A stretch of 64,000 nucleotides of DNA from Tupaia tana (taxonomy: Eukaryota > Chordata > Mammalia > Scandentia > Tupaiidae). Positions within the stretch are counted from its first letter, which is position 1. Each line of letters opens with the position of its first letter. Location of the stretch: contig JAKSZU010000003.1 of assembly GCA_026018925.1 (NCBI GenBank), positions 189,383,639 through 189,447,638 on the forward strand, in the 5' to 3' direction. The notes under the pieces were generated by a model that searched no databases, was not told the origin of the DNA, and was given only the letters and a program-made list of their open reading frames with translations. The translations under genes and the position numbers were made by a program. Shown one piece after another: positions 10,341-22,190 of the stretch.

Positions 10341-12050
10341 CGGTGTAGGAAAAGTGAGACATCTGAATTGCTCGTGAGTGGCTGAACTGGCGTGGGAGCC
10401 CAAGTCTCACTCCTTCAGCATAAACCCAGCACGTTCCTTGGTGCTGAGAATAGAGAGGTGAACTGGGCACATCATGTTCCTGCCCTCAGAGCCTTAGTTT
10501 ACAGGGGCCACTTCATGAGAAGAGGGCAAGGCCACATCGGGGCCTCCTAGGGTACCATTGTCAGTATTTCCTTGTCACCTCTGCCCTGCTAGCTATTTCC
10601 CCTCATTCCACTCACCAACTCCTGTCCCTGGAGAGAGATGATGCAATTAAGGCAGTTTGTGAGGTGAGCAGGCAGATACTATGGAGTGAATAACTCTTCT
10701 TGAGAGAACTGCTAGCAAACTGAGTCCCCAGGAAAAGAGTCAAAGTCATTAGGAAATTCAGACCCACAGATAGATCGCTTTTGGGAGACAAGTCTGTGTG
10801 TCTCCAGAGGACATATCTCTACAAGGACCCGGCAGCTTTCTGGCCAGAGTGAGCTTTGCGGTGAGCTCGGCAGCCCCGTGGATGTGGCATCTGAGTCGGC
10901 AACTGAGCATATTTGAAAGACAGAGGAAAGATGAGAAGTTTCCCACGTGGAGGAGTTTGCAATCAGAAGAGGGAAGCAGAAGAAGCAAAAAATACCAGTC
11001 CTCAAACCCCAAGAAACAAACACCTAAGCTCACAGACATAACCAGAGCCGAGGCAGATTCACGTGGATTAACGAAGATGCACAGATGCACAAGAGAGGCT
11101 GAAACAACCGGCCATACTGTATTTCATCAGCAGGTCTCTCTAGTTTCTCCAGAACATTTGGGTAGTTCCCATGAGAGATGCCAATTACTCCATGCTTTGG
11201 AAAAGCACTGAAAGAATCTCTTCACATTAAAACTAGACTGCACACAACCACATACTCCCTTAATGATTCAGAAGGCATTCCAGGGTATTGCAGGGCCTGA
11301 GGGACATCATTAGGAAAATCAGTTCCCATACAGCATTTGGAGAAACAGCATCCTGATGATATGCGTTTTCATGGTGATTGGGTCTGGATAAAGAAGTTAT
11401 TTTTGGTAATGAAGGATTAGCAACTCCTGCCAAATATGGAGGCTTCCAGATTCGATGCTAAGCTTCAGGGTAGCTGATGGCTGTTCTCCCCCACCTGGTC
11501 TCTCACTGTCACCACAATAGCCCTGAAGAGAGGTCCTTATTGCTTGCTGTAACTGCTTCTGCTGTGATGGCCCACCCTCCTTGTCCTCCCCAGCCCACGG
11601 TCAAAGTCAGGCATTTTTGTAAACTCTCTCCTAGATCTTACAGTCTGTTCCCTTTTGGACAGAGATTGCTAGGGAAGCACCAGAGCCATGGATGATTACT
11701 CTTTAGAAGGAGGGCGGTGTGGACTGGAAACCTATGCACAGAGTAGGGTGTGCCTCACCAGAGGAAAGGGACATTTGACCTGTCTCTCTACCTCCTTCCT
11801 ATCTGAAAATCTTCTTATTGTGTATGTGTGCATGTGCACTTGTTTGCACACATGCACGTGTGTGTCTTGGTTGGTTTTGCTTTTCGTTTTCACTCCAAAA
11901 TATATGGTTACAAAGACAGTGATTCTGCCTCTGTGGTTATATGGGAAAAACCACTCCAGAAAGGAAAGCAAGGAGTGGCCTATAGTGAAGTGGAGGGGAG
12001 CCAGTGGCCCCCCTTAGTTACCCAGATCTTATATTCTATGGATGACTGCC
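10341..12050. other. unique sequence, no gene assigned
   Basis: The open frames at 10712-11211 (both strands) and 11688-12187 show no domain I recognise. The stretch 11220-11460 is free of visible repeats and of balanced composition. Confidence 0.4.
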
Positions 12051-12057
12051 GGCTTGG

Positions 12058-12260
12058 ACAGCAACAAAGCAGATTGGAAAGAGTCAGAAGTCCTGAGGTC
12101 AAGTCCTGGTCCTACCATGTCCTAATGGTCCAATTTAGGCAGTGCAAGACTCCTCGCCTCCTTGGGTCCAAGTCGTCCCATGTGTAAGCAGGGGCGAGGA
12201 ACATGGTGGCTTCTCACCATCGCCCAGCTACTGACACCTTACACCTTTCAGAGCCTATGT
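12058..12260 (+). repeat. MIR-like relic
   Basis: AGTCCTGAGGTCAAGTCCTG, a CTACCATGTCC block and GTCCCATGTGTAAGCAGGGG follow the order of MIR head, core and 3' part. Confidence 0.5.
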
Positions 12261-12589
12261 GGGAACTAAATGCTTCTTGGTGGTGATAAGAAAGGGAAAA
12301 AAGGATCAAATTTATATGGGCCAAAGTTACAAAAACATCAAATGGCTCTTATGTTCTATTTCACAAAATGTGGAATATTTTCTCTTGTATTAATTGCTCT
12401 TATATATACATGATGTTGTTTTATTTACCCAAATTCCATGTTTCTTAGGAGCAAGAAAAAGTTTCATAGAACTCACTGAATTTCAGAACCAGGAGACTCT
12501 TATTATTATTAAAAAATTGTAAGATTATATATTATGTTAATTTCTATATATTTAATTAGAATAAAAAAATGTCAGTTTATGATATGTCA

Positions 12590-12900
12590 TTATAGATAAT
12601 CTTATTTCTCATCAGCATATCAGATAGGTTGTATTTGTGTGCCCATTTTACAGATGTATTTCTGTGTGCATTGTCCATATTTACATTTACACATGAGAAA
12701 ACTGAAAACAACAAGATGTTGGAAGACTTGCAAATGCTCACATAACTAGTGAATGATGGAGCTGGGACTTGAACCAAAGTCCTCTACCTCAAAATTGCTA
12801 GACTCTTTAGAAGTCATTTGAATCTCTTCTGTGTCTCATGTGGTACTTAACACTCTGCAGAGTACATAGTTGGCAATCAATAAAAAATTGTGGTTTGATT
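12590..12900 (-). repeat. MIR-like relic
   Basis: CACATGAGAAAACTGAAAAC, GAGCTGGGACTTGAACC and CTAGACTCTTT are the reversed MIR order. The right end (GTTGGCAATCAATAAAAA) resembles a second, plus-oriented MIR/L2 end. Confidence 0.45.
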
Positions 12901-13749
12901 CATACCACGTAATTATAAATTGGCCAGCTTAAGGAATGAGGCTGAATCTCAATAGCCTCACATGATTTTTTTCATCCGCAGGAACCCTCTATGTGCCCCA
13001 CGCTGTAGGAGCTGAGGCTCTAGAGAGACCCACCTGAACCTGTTGGCACCAGCATCCCAGTGATGTGGCTGACCAGGTGTTGTGAATCCCCTTCTCATAT
13101 GAGAAGCTACTGAGCACAGTTCAGAACTGGAAGCCCCGTTTTAAATACATTAAAGTTTGCATTAATCCCAGCCAACAGACAGGGCCCTTCCACCACCCAG
13201 AAAAACAGTCAGGAAAAGCCCTCAGTCTGGCCACAGGAACTTCACCAATGCATCAGCCTGAGCCTGAGGCGTCAGCTCAGCCCACAGGGCACCCAGAGGC
13301 AGTGATCTTGGCCAGGCCAAGTCACCAAATTTAATTTGCCCACCAGGGGACCATAACCAAATCAAAAAGCAAACACCTGGTACAGTTAAGTTGGTTATCA
13401 TAACCATCAAGTAAGAATGAACACGTGCCTGTCTGGCCTACTCCAGCAGTGTAACCTGGCAATATCTCTGTGTGCAGCTGACTCAGTGTTAAGCACTTGG
13501 ATTCTTCAGGTGCGTACTGTGCATACGCACTTTCTTCCCCGCATCTCTCTCCCTCATTCACATCCTCACAGTGACCCTGGTCTGGTTCGTCCACTAGCCC
13601 ACATCTCAGCTCTGAGCCCTTTGGTCCAACAATATGGTGCTCCTAGCTTCTCAGTCCCCACTTTCAACTATCAACCTCTACTTACAAACCTTGGGAGACT
13701 CCCTGATTTCTACAGTCACAGATTTGGAGTGGAGTCCTCCTTAGAGCAC

Positions 13750-14040
13750 ATCTAAAGACCTCCTCCAGGCCCTCTTCTCAACCATCTCTTGTTTCTTCCA
13801 GCACTCACCTTCTGTCTCACTAGGCTGGGCTCCTTATTGTCCCAACATGCAAAGACCAACCTGCCATCATGGTCTTTGTTCATGTTGCTCTCTTCACCTG
13901 GAATGCCAGCACTGTTTCCTGGGTCAACCTCCATCTTCCCATTTCCCAACCCCCTTTTCAAGAAATACTTTCCTGCTGGTAGCAATCACCCTCTTCTCCA
14001 AAACCACCACAACACTTATTCATGCCTCTCTCATTTTGTT
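13750..14040 (+). repeat. L2-like LINE relic
   Basis: CTCTCTTCACCTGGAATGCC followed by ACCTCCATCTTCCC resembles the L2 stretch GCCTGGAATGC...CCTTC. The overlapping open frames at 13789-14139 are incidental. Confidence 0.45.
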
Positions 14041-14679
14041 AGCGTTTCACAGCAATCACTGTATAAACAAATATACTATTTAGTAAGTAAATACCTCTCT
14101 TCTCTCTTCGACCTGGAAGCCAGGGCCCCTGCCCATTAGCAGGTTCTGTTCTGGCCCTCATCTGGCCCCACCCTTTCCTGTGGCATGTTGATTCTGTGAG
14201 GCCAGGTGAACATGACTCGCATCCTTTCCACTTCCATTTTTATACCATGCTTCTGTTATCCAAGGCCCTGGAATCTCCCTTCCTCCCACATAGCCTTGAG
14301 CCTATTTTAGGGCCTAAGAAGGCTTCTTTCTAGGTCTGTCTTTCTAAAGATAAGGGGTGGCTTGCTGGGAGGTAGGTTTGTGGGTGGAGCTTGCACATAT
14401 CTGCACAGGCCCTTTGGTGGTAAGAGGAATGGGCAGGTGTCTCTGGATGGGGGTCTTTCTGTTAACTTTTTGCCCACCTGCTGGAGGATGAAGCCAACAT
14501 GGAAGAAAGCAAAGTAAGATTAGGAGAGAGATTGGCAGAGATGAGTTTAACCTCTGGATCAAGCTTGTGCCCAGACAATTCAGTTAACCAAGCCAAATTA
14601 TTTTCTTTCTTTCCTCAAATTCAGATTGGGCTGGGCTTCTGTTACCTGCAACTAAAATCAACTGATTAATAGAATGATA
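14041..14679. other. unique sequence, no gene recognised
   Basis: No repeat or coding signature could be supported. Confidence 0.35.
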
Positions 14680-14870
14680 ATGACGGTGATGATGTTAGTT
14701 CATTTATTTTTCCAACTACCTCAAAGGAAGTTGGTACTATTGTCCTAGTTTTTTAAATAAGGAAACAGGGCTTCAGAAAAGCTAATTACCTCGACTAAGA
14801 TCACAAAGTATTCAAACCCAAGTCTATCTGACTCAAACTTGTGCTCTTACCTGCTAAGCTTGTTTTCATT
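14680..14870 (-). repeat. MIR-like relic
   Basis: TACTATTGTCCTAGTTTTTT, AAATAAGGAAACAGGGCTTC and AAGATCACAAAGTATTCAAA follow the antisense MIR layout. Confidence 0.5.
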
Positions 14871-15122
14871 GGTTGCCAACAGTATGAGTTGGACCAAGAA
14901 AGGCATGGGGCTTAGGTAATATGCAGGTACCCAGGGTAGGACAGCAAAGAGTTTCGAAGAGTAAGAAAGGGCAAGGTCAAGGTCAGGATGCCCATGATGT
15001 AACATGCTCAATAAAATATCCATCAACCCTTATCAAAGGAGAGAAGAAAATAATTCTCCAAAATCCATTCATCTGAACCTCTCCCTCTCTACCTCTGATA
15101 GAAGACTTCTCTAGCAGTTTCT

Positions 15123-15390
15123 TTTTTTTAAGAGTTTTTTTTTTTTTTTCGCTATAGGGCTCGTGTGCTTGCCAGACAGACAGAGAGAGACATAGAGACA
15201 GAAAGCGAGAAATCATGCCCCAGGGGGGATGGCCACGCCACAATCCCTTCTCCTCCATTCTCCTCTCAGGATCTTGGGCATGCACGCACATGCACCTGGC
15301 GTGAGTTCTAAGCCACCGGGTCCGGGATGCGAACCACAGTCAACTATGTGGGAGTCCAGCGACATAGACATTACGCTAACTGCTGGTTCC
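15123..15390 (-). repeat. SINE-1 long, young (GGGAACC subtype)
   Basis: Poly(T) at left, head ending GCTGGTTCC at right. TSD ctctagcagtttct at 15109-15122 and ctccagcagtttct at 15391-15404. Confidence 0.95.
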
Positions 15391-15404
15391 CTCCAGCAGT
15401 TTCT

Positions 15405-16241
15405 GAAGGAGGACAAAACTGTTATTTGTGGCAGCATATCTTTCAATGTCTCTATGAGTCTTGGTAGGTCATGCTTTTCAGCAAATATGCACGATAGTGT
15501 GAGTTAAATCCTAATAATGGGCACAACCATGTTAAGCACAGGCGGATCTTGAGGTTGAGGGTGACTGAGTTCAAATTTTCACCACCCAATACTGAATACA
15601 TATACAAGGTCCCAGACATGGTCCATGTAGGAGCACATAGCCAGGAAACGGCTAGAATCTCTCAATGACAATCTGGCCTTTATAAGTGGAAGAGGAAAAC
15701 TGCAAACATCAAGAGAAATTTGGCTCTTAAGTTTCTGATGATCACATGCATAGTGGTGAGAAAATCACTGTCTCTCCCTTAGAGAAAGCAGAGTAAGGCT
15801 GAAAGGGTGTTCCACATTAGCACAAGAAGGTATATATGGTGTGCAAGATAGCAGGACTTTCATAAAACGTTTATCGATGCAAGCATGAGAGGGCTGCATG
15901 GGACAGACTGCGCTCTGCCACGTGTGGGGAGTGCTCTCATCCCATTGTCACTGTCATAAAATCTTTATAGAAGAGAGCCCAGACCTCCCCTCTGTCAAGT
16001 ACTCAATGTCACTCACCAAACACTCATGAAGCATGAAGGTTTCCAATTTGCAGGTATAGGTTTTCAAAATATTCCAGGAAGATCAACAGTCATGTCAGAA
16101 TAATCTCTATGGTGCCTCTTGAAAGAAAAATGCACTCAATTCAGGCTCCCAGCCCAAATATGTTCTATTCTCTATCTTCCTCTAATAAGAAATGTAGATG
16201 ATAGTAGGCAAGTGCATTTTCTACTGAGAGCCGCTATTTCC
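15405..16241. other. unique sequence, no gene recognised
   Basis: No repeat family or exon is apparent. Confidence 0.4.
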
Positions 16242-16257
16242 AAAAATAACACCTGCA

Positions 16258-16533
16258 GGGACCAGCAGTTAGCATAATGGCTATGTCGCTGAACTCCCAC
16301 ATAGTCGACTGTGGTTTGAGTCCCGGACCCGGTGGCTTAAAAAACTCACGCCGGGCGTGTGTGCGTGAGTGCCCAAGATCCCAAGAGGAGAATGGAGGAG
16401 AAGGGATTGCGGCGTGGCCATCCCCCCTGGGGGGTGATTTCTCGCTTTCTATCTCTCTGTCTCTCTCTGTTTGTCTGGCGAGTGCATGCGCCCTATAGTA
16501 AAAACCTCTCCGAAAAAAAAATTAAAAATAAAA
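16258..16533 (+). repeat. SINE-1 long, young
   Basis: Complete copy with a 16-bp perfect TSD (aaaaataacacctgca) at 16242-16257 and 16534-16549. B box GGTTTGAGTCC. Confidence 0.95.
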
Positions 16534-16982
16534 AAAAATAACACCTGCACATGAGCCTGAAACCTCTCCCTTACTTTGGGGAACTGTTACTACAGTTTTT
16601 TCATTTACCATACCTTCATCAGTATTGTGGAACAAATGGTTAGAGAGATGAATAAACTGTCAAAGAAGTGGGGATATGAAACGATACTTGTACATTTAAT
16701 TACATTTCAATGAAGAAATAGCATTTGTATTCATCACTATTTCAGCCCACACAACTGTGATAAAGATATGAAGGACACTTTTAGGGACCATAAGCGCATG
16801 TAAAGGGAAGGAGAGACTAATGTAACCTACTGCTCAGGGCAGGGTTCTCTGCAATAATGCCATTAGATAGAGACTGGATAGATGACTTGTAGTGAAACAG
16901 ATAAATAAGAGAGGAAGAAGATTATGGCAGAGAACAAGTGTACAAAGGCCCTGGATCAAGGTCCTTGACAACTTTCTCCCTT

Positions 16983-17248
16983 CCCCCCCCCCCCCCCCAG
17001 AGGTTTTTGCTATAGGGCGTGTGCACTCGCCAGACAGACAGAGGGAGACAGAGAGACAGAAAGCAAGAAATCACCCCCCGGGGGGATGGCCACGCTGCAA
17101 TCCCTTCTCCTCCATTCTCCTCTTGGGATCTTGGGCACGCACGCACACGCACCTGGTGTGAGTTTAAGCCACTGGGTCCAGGACTCGAACCGCGTTCAAC
17201 TACATGGGAGTCCAGCGACATAGCCATTACACCAACTGCTGGTTTCTC
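16983..17248 (-). repeat. SINE-1 long with a C/G homopolymer tail
   Basis: Typical reversed SINE-1, but the place of poly(T) is taken by a run of 16 C (16983-16998), so the sense strand carries poly(G) in place of the A-tail. Directly abuts the next SINE. Confidence 0.9.
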
Positions 17249-17515
17249 TCCTTTTTTTTTTTTTTTTTTTTTTTTTTTTGAGAGATTTTTGCTATAGGGC
17301 GTGTGCACTTGGTAGAGAGACAAAGAGAGACAGAAAGCAAGAAATGACCCCCAGAGGGGATGCCCATGCCACAATCTCTCCTCCTCAATTTTCTTCTCAG
17401 GATCTTGTATGCCCATGTGCCTAGAGTGAGTTTTAAGTCACCAGATCTGGAACTTGAACCGTAGTCAACTACATGGGAGTCCAGCGACATAACCATTATG
17501 CCATCTGCTGGTCCC
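17249..17515 (-). repeat. SINE-1 long
   Basis: Poly(T) of about 27 nt, then the reversed SINE-1 with some indels, ending GCTGGTCCC. In tandem with and in the same orientation as the preceding copy. Confidence 0.92.
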
Positions 17516-17980
17516 ACTTTATCCTTCTTAAAGTCCTCTCATCATTGACTTCCACACCATAGTTACCTCACTCCTATGTCTGGCCACTCCTCAGTCTCCT
17601 TCTCAAGCTCATTTTGCACTGTGCAGACTTTTAATGTTCACAGGCCTTGAGCTTTAGTCCTGAATCCTATTCTTTTCTATGCTCTTTCCTGGTAGTGTCC
17701 CACGACTATGACTCAACTACAACTGAGGTAACCATGAACCCCAATTTATATTTCTGTCCCACATCCCTCCTCTGAGTTCTTGTCCTCTAAAAATATGCAT
17801 TCTTGTCTGCTCTTCTTTGGCCTGAGTTTTGCAGAGACAGGGCCCTATTAAAGAAGGCTACAGTTGGGCCAGCCAGAGGTATGGAAGTTGGGGCAGCTGG
17901 ATCCCATGGGGCTGGCCGTATGGTTCAAAGGCTGGAGCAGTCATTCCCCATTCTACCCTCCCCCCAGCCTCTGACAAGCA
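17516..17980 (+). repeat. possible L2 relic and truncated SINE head
   Basis: 17520-17800 has the texture of an old L2. About 17873-17945 (GGGCCAGCCAGAGGTATGG, CAGCTGGATCCCATGGGG) resembles only the tRNA-like head of an old SINE-1. Both are weak. Confidence 0.3.
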
Positions 17981-18131
17981 CTAATTTACCTTGTGTCTAA
18001 TTTTCCTATTCTGAACATTTCATATAAATGGAATCATATGTGACTTTTTGTGTTTGACTTCTTTCACTTAACATAGTGATTTTGAGGTTCACCCATATTG
18101 TGGCTTGTAACAGTGCTTTATTCCTTTTTAT

Positions 18132-18566
18132 TTTTATTTTTTGGTTTTATAACTTTATTTGAAAATCAGCAGTTAGTTCTCATCCACATTGACTGTAGAT
18201 TTTTGAAGGTGGTAACAGGTACATAGGTCACCAGAGTGTAGAACTTGTTGGGTGAATCTTCATCCTTGTTTCATTTTCTGGTCAACTGCACATGGATTCG
18301 ATATGGGACGTTCCTTATTCCTTTGGCCCAGACAGCTTTGTTGAGCCTGGTATCAATGCGCACATCTGGAGTCCCCATCTCTTTCATGGCAAATTTCCAG
18401 ATTTCCTTGAGTGTCCGAGGGGCACATTTCTTGAAGCCCACACCATGGATGTGCTTGTGAATGTTGATGGTGTATTCCCAGGTCACCACCTCGTTGATGG
18501 CAGAACGGCCCTTCTTCTTCTCGCACCCTTCTTTGCGGGAGCCATTCTGCCCGGCCTAAGCTGGAA
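18132..18566 (-). pseudogene. RPL31: RPL31 processed pseudogene (60S ribosomal protein L31)
   Basis: RPL31 is a component of the large ribosomal subunit near the peptide exit tunnel. Here a cDNA copy lies on the minus strand with no introns. The ATG is at 18545-18543 (MAPAKKG), the main frame includes [36 protein letters not shown] and GIRNVPYRI, and the 3' UTR carries AATAAAGTTATAAAACC and an A-tail (poly-T at 18131-18142). Near-identical 20-bp flanks at 18112-18131 and 18567-18586 (ctttattcctttttat core) are the TSD. A one-base loss after codon 7 and a frame break just before the C-terminal VNVDEN equivalent disable it. Several Arg codons at CpG sites have become His, Trp or Cys, the usual decay of a methylated retrocopy. 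It sits inside an older antisense L1. Confidence 0.95.
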
Positions 18567-19239
18567 AGCACTTTATTCCTTTTTATAGCTCAATAATATC
18601 CCACTGAATGGATACACTACATTTTGTTTAACCATCAGCAGTTGATGAACATGTAGGTTGTATTCGATTTCTGGCTGTGGTGGCTACGGCTGCTATGAAC
18701 ATTCATGTACACATTTTTATGTGGATAAATGTTTTCACTTCTCTTATATATCTAGAAGTGACTTCCTAGGTTATATAATAACTCTATGTTTACCTGTTTG
18801 GGGAGCTACCACGCTTTTTATAAAGCAGCTGCATTATTTTACATTCTCATCGGCAATGTATGTGCTTCTATTTCTCCACATCCTCACTTATGCTTGTTAT
18901 TGTCTGTCTTTTTCATTATAGCCACCCTAGTGGATGTGAACTGACAGCTCAGTATCATTTTGATTTGTATTTTCTTAATGGTGTTTAATGACCATTTATA
19001 TATCTTCCTTGGAAAAATGCCTATTCTCCAAATATCAAATCTTTTGACCATTTTAATTGGGTTGTCTGTTTGTTTTGTTATTGTTATATTATGTTCAAGT
19101 CTTTTTTCCTTATTAATAGCTAAAAAGAAGCTATCTGGAATTTTGGTAGAGATCGCATTGAATCTGTAAATCAATTTGAGAAGTATTGGCATTTTAACAA
19201 CATTAACTCTTCCAGTCCATGAGACTAGGATGCCTTTCC

Positions 19240-19581
19240 ATTTATTTACATCTTCTCTAATTTCTTCCATTGGTGTTATGTAGTTGACAGTGTCTATACC
19301 TTGAACTTATTTTAAATTTATTCCTAAGTATTTTATTCTTTTTGCTGATATCATAAATGAAATTGCTATCTTAATTTTATTTTCTGATCGTTCTTTCTAG
19401 TATTATATACATTTATTTACATCTTCTCTAATTTCTTTCACTGGTATTTTGTAGTTGTCAGTATATATACCTTGAACTTATTTTAAATTTATTCCTAAGT
19501 ATTTTATTCTTTTTGATGTTATCATAAATGAAATTGCTATCTTAATTATATTTTCTGATCATTCTTTCTAGTGTTATATAC
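19240..19581. repeat. 171-bp tandem duplication inside L1
   Basis: Segment 19240-19410 is repeated at 19411-19581 with roughly a dozen differences. Both begin ATTTATTTACATCTTCTCTA and end with a TATATAC. L1 ORF2 has only one such segment, so this is a local duplication after insertion. Confidence 0.9.
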
Positions 19582-19654
19582 AATTAATTTTTGCATATTG
19601 ATCTTGTATATACAAACATGCTGAATATGCTTATTAATTCTAACAGTATTTTTT

Positions 19655-19827
19655 AGAATTATTTTATTTTACTTTATTTATCCACTTATTTATTTTAATT
19701 TGACCAGAGAGGGATAAAGTGAGAGAGAGAAAGAGAGAGAAAGCAAGCCACCAAGTCTGAGACTCAAACCATGGTTGGCCATGTAGGAGTCCAGCACCCT
19801 TAACCACCACGTCACCTGCCAGCCACT
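19655..19827 (-). repeat. SINE-1 short form nested in L1
   Basis: ctaacagtatttttt at 19640-19654 and ctaatagttttt at 19828-19839 bracket it as a decayed TSD. The minus strand reads a tRNA-like head with GTGCTGGACTCC, then directly GCTTGCTTTCTCTC. The core is absent. Confidence 0.8.
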
Positions 19828-19999
19828 CTAATAGTTTTTCATGAATTCATTAGGATTTAATATATGCACAATGAAGTAATGTGTGGTTAGAGCTCATTTT
19901 ACTTTTTCTATTCCAAACAGGATGGCTTTTATTTATTTTTCTTGTTGAACTTTGCAAATGCTTTCTCTGTATCTCTCAAAATGATCATGTGGTTTTTGA

Positions 20000-20482
20000 C
20001 CTGTCAATATTTAAAGACCATGTGGAAAGAAATGAACCTGCAAAGCACACAAAAGTAGCCAGACGTAATAGAGGCACCAAGTGAGTGTAGTATTATTAAA
20101 GCCAGTAGAAAAGGAGGAGGAAGTGTTCAAGAGCATCAATCAATGCTGTTGAGAGGGAAGATAAGACTGAACTGAAAAATGTTCATCATGTTTGGTTTGG
20201 TGGAAGCTGTTTGTGACCTTGGTGATAGCAGTCGTAGCACAGTGATAGGAAGTAAAAGAACACTGAGAGTGGGACAGCATTCCTTAGATTTCAGGGTGTC
20301 TGGGGTAAAAGTTAGAAGATTATGTTGGAGTGCATAGTGTCAGGAGAACTTAGTGGGGATTTATGTAAGGATTTTGGATACATTTTGGTTGACACAGGGA
20401 GATCTGGAAACATATCCTCGGTGTCTGAAATGTTAGAACAAGATTCTCAGCTTTTTCTAGAATCAAGCAAGGACATCTCAGG
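20000..20482. other. unassigned sequence
   Basis: Purine-rich, possibly an old repeat, but no family is recognised and no exon is seen. Confidence 0.35.
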
Positions 20483-20770
20483 CTGGCCCTGAGGACCAGG
20501 GGTTAAGGGAGCCAGATCCCATATAATCAACTGGATGGTTTTGAGTCCTAGTCCCAGTAGTTTGAAAAACACACCAGATGCATGTGTGTATATACTACAA
20601 ATCCTGGCAGGATGGAGAAATGGAAGGAAAGGAACTGTGGCATGACCCCATAGGGCGTAGCTTTCTTCCTCTCTCTCTATCTCTGTGTCTCTGTCTCTCT
20701 ATCTCTCTCCCCCTCTCTCTCTGTCTGGTGAGTGCATGCACACTCTTGGAAATTAAAAAGGGAAGAAAGA
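20483..20770 (+). repeat. older SINE-1 long
   Basis: GGCTGGCCCTGAGGACCAGG, GGAGCCAGATCCCAT, ACACACCAGATGCATGTGTG, GATGGAGAAATGGAAGG and a long CT stretch keep the SINE-1 order with strong divergence. A GAAA/GGAAGAAAG simple repeat follows to 20805. Confidence 0.7.
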
Positions 20771-20805
20771 GAGGTGAAAGAAGAAAGAGAGGAAGAAAGA
20801 AAGAA

Positions 20806-22190
20806 GACACCTCCAGGTCTCACCTTCAGGAAGCAGCTCCTGCCCTTTGTGACACCACAGTGAGTTCTTACCTACCTCACCCTATGAAATACACAGAATG
20901 TGTTGCAGGTTGTCCCATTTTGGTAACACACAAAGGCTTGGCCCTACAGTGGAATGTAAGATGAAATTCACATGTGGCATCAAGGTTTTTGATGAATCTT
21001 TAAAATGTGAACGTTTTGTTGTTGTTGAGTGTGTGTTGATTTTGTTTTGTTTTAGTGGGGAGGAGAAAGGAGGGTGGTGATTCCTGGCCTTAGGGAGAAA
21101 CCTTTCTCTTCATCAGAAGCATCATCTTCCACACTTAGCAGAAGCTGGCTGCACCGGACTCGCCGGGCTTGCCTTCACACTCCGTTCTTGGATGGAGCCT
21201 CTCACATGACAAGACCCAGGGGAACCCAGGGCCCTGCTGCGAATGTTCATTTCCCTCTACCTGGCAGCCTTGTTCAATTTGACGCTTCCCTGGGATATTT
21301 ATGTGGAAACCAAAGAAAATACTCTAGGGTCGTTTTTAATAAGTGCCAATCCCTCCTAGGCTATCTGCAGCCATAAACATTTACGTCTAATATCCCAAAG
21401 AAAATGTTGATGCAGTCTGATGTGGGGGCGACAGCACACAGATTAGTCTAAACAAAAACATGAGGGTGACAGCCTTTTTCTGGATGAAGCTGCATTCACT
21501 CATTTTTGACATACAAGTGCAATTTGCATATTCTTTCATGTCTGTTTAGCTGCAAACACATGTGTGTTTGGGGCATAGAAATTTAAAATTTGTAAATTAT
21601 TCAGAAACTACTGCCAAATTGTAATCAAGTGGTAGGAAAAACATTCTACACTGAATAGTTCTAAGTACAGAGGGGAGCTTTCTCAGGCTTGGGAAACATT
21701 TTTAAATATACTGATGCTTAATCAACTCAGAGAAAACTGGGAGAAATGTTTACTTTCTTAGCAACAATTTAATATAGATGTTGGGTGGGTTTTTTTTTCT
21801 GTTTATTGAACACTACAGAATGGAATGACTTTAGTATTATGACATTAAATAAATAAAGTGCCTTGTGAAAGAAAACTAAACACTATGATTAAACTGAAGT
21901 AGAAATTTCTAATGCCGCTCTTGAAACCATTATAAGCCCAGAACTGCAATTACTAGAAAATGATCCAATGCAATTTAATATATGTATATTATACATTGCA
22001 GATTGTAAAATTCAGTATGTATTGGTTGCATCCTATCTTTGATTTCTACATGACTTCCCATTTTCTCTCTTATTTTGTGCATCTAACAAATATTGTTATG
22101 AAGTCCTACTTTTTGCAAAGTACTGTGCTTGGCACCTTGGGATCTAGGGAAATTGTATATGGAGGTGCACATGCGTAAGTGAATAAACTC
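20806..22190. other. unique, AT-rich non-coding sequence
   Basis: No interspersed repeat seen from about 21230 to 22190. Contains an octamer-like ATTTGCAT (21521-21528), an AATAAATAAAG at 21849-21859, and no convincing open frame. A candidate for a conserved non-coding block, but conservation cannot be judged here. Confidence 0.35.

Larger units (their letters stand above)
17985..19999 (-). mobile_element. old L1, antisense, 3' end plus part of ORF2
   Basis: The left part is the reversed L1 3' region (CATATAAATGGAATCATATG, GTGGATAAATGTTTTCACTT, AATTGGGTTGTCTGTTTGTT). From about 19080 it is reversed ORF2: minus-strand translation gives EIREDVNKWKGILVSW and VNVVKMPILLKLIYRFNAI, which recall the L1 ORF2 protein between reverse transcriptase and C terminus. 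Stops and indels show it is dead. It contains the RPL31 retrocopy, a tandem duplication and a nested short SINE. Confidence 0.85.

Noticed and set aside
10712-11211. Open frames of 103-137 codons on both strands
   Set aside because: Sense and antisense frames overlap, with no domain similarity and no start or splice context that would make a gene credible.
13789-14139. 116-codon frame with hydrophobic stretches
   Set aside because: It lies in an L2-like relic and its composition reflects pyrimidine-rich repeat sequence.
16258-16340. tRNA gene candidates at SINE heads
   Set aside because: A and B boxes are present, but no clean acceptor stem or standard cloverleaf is evident and each is joined to a SINE body with an A-tail.
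17249-17515. Tandem SINE pair at 16983-17515 as a single dimeric element
   Set aside because: Each copy has its own head and its own homopolymer tail, so two separate insertions explain it better than a fused unit.
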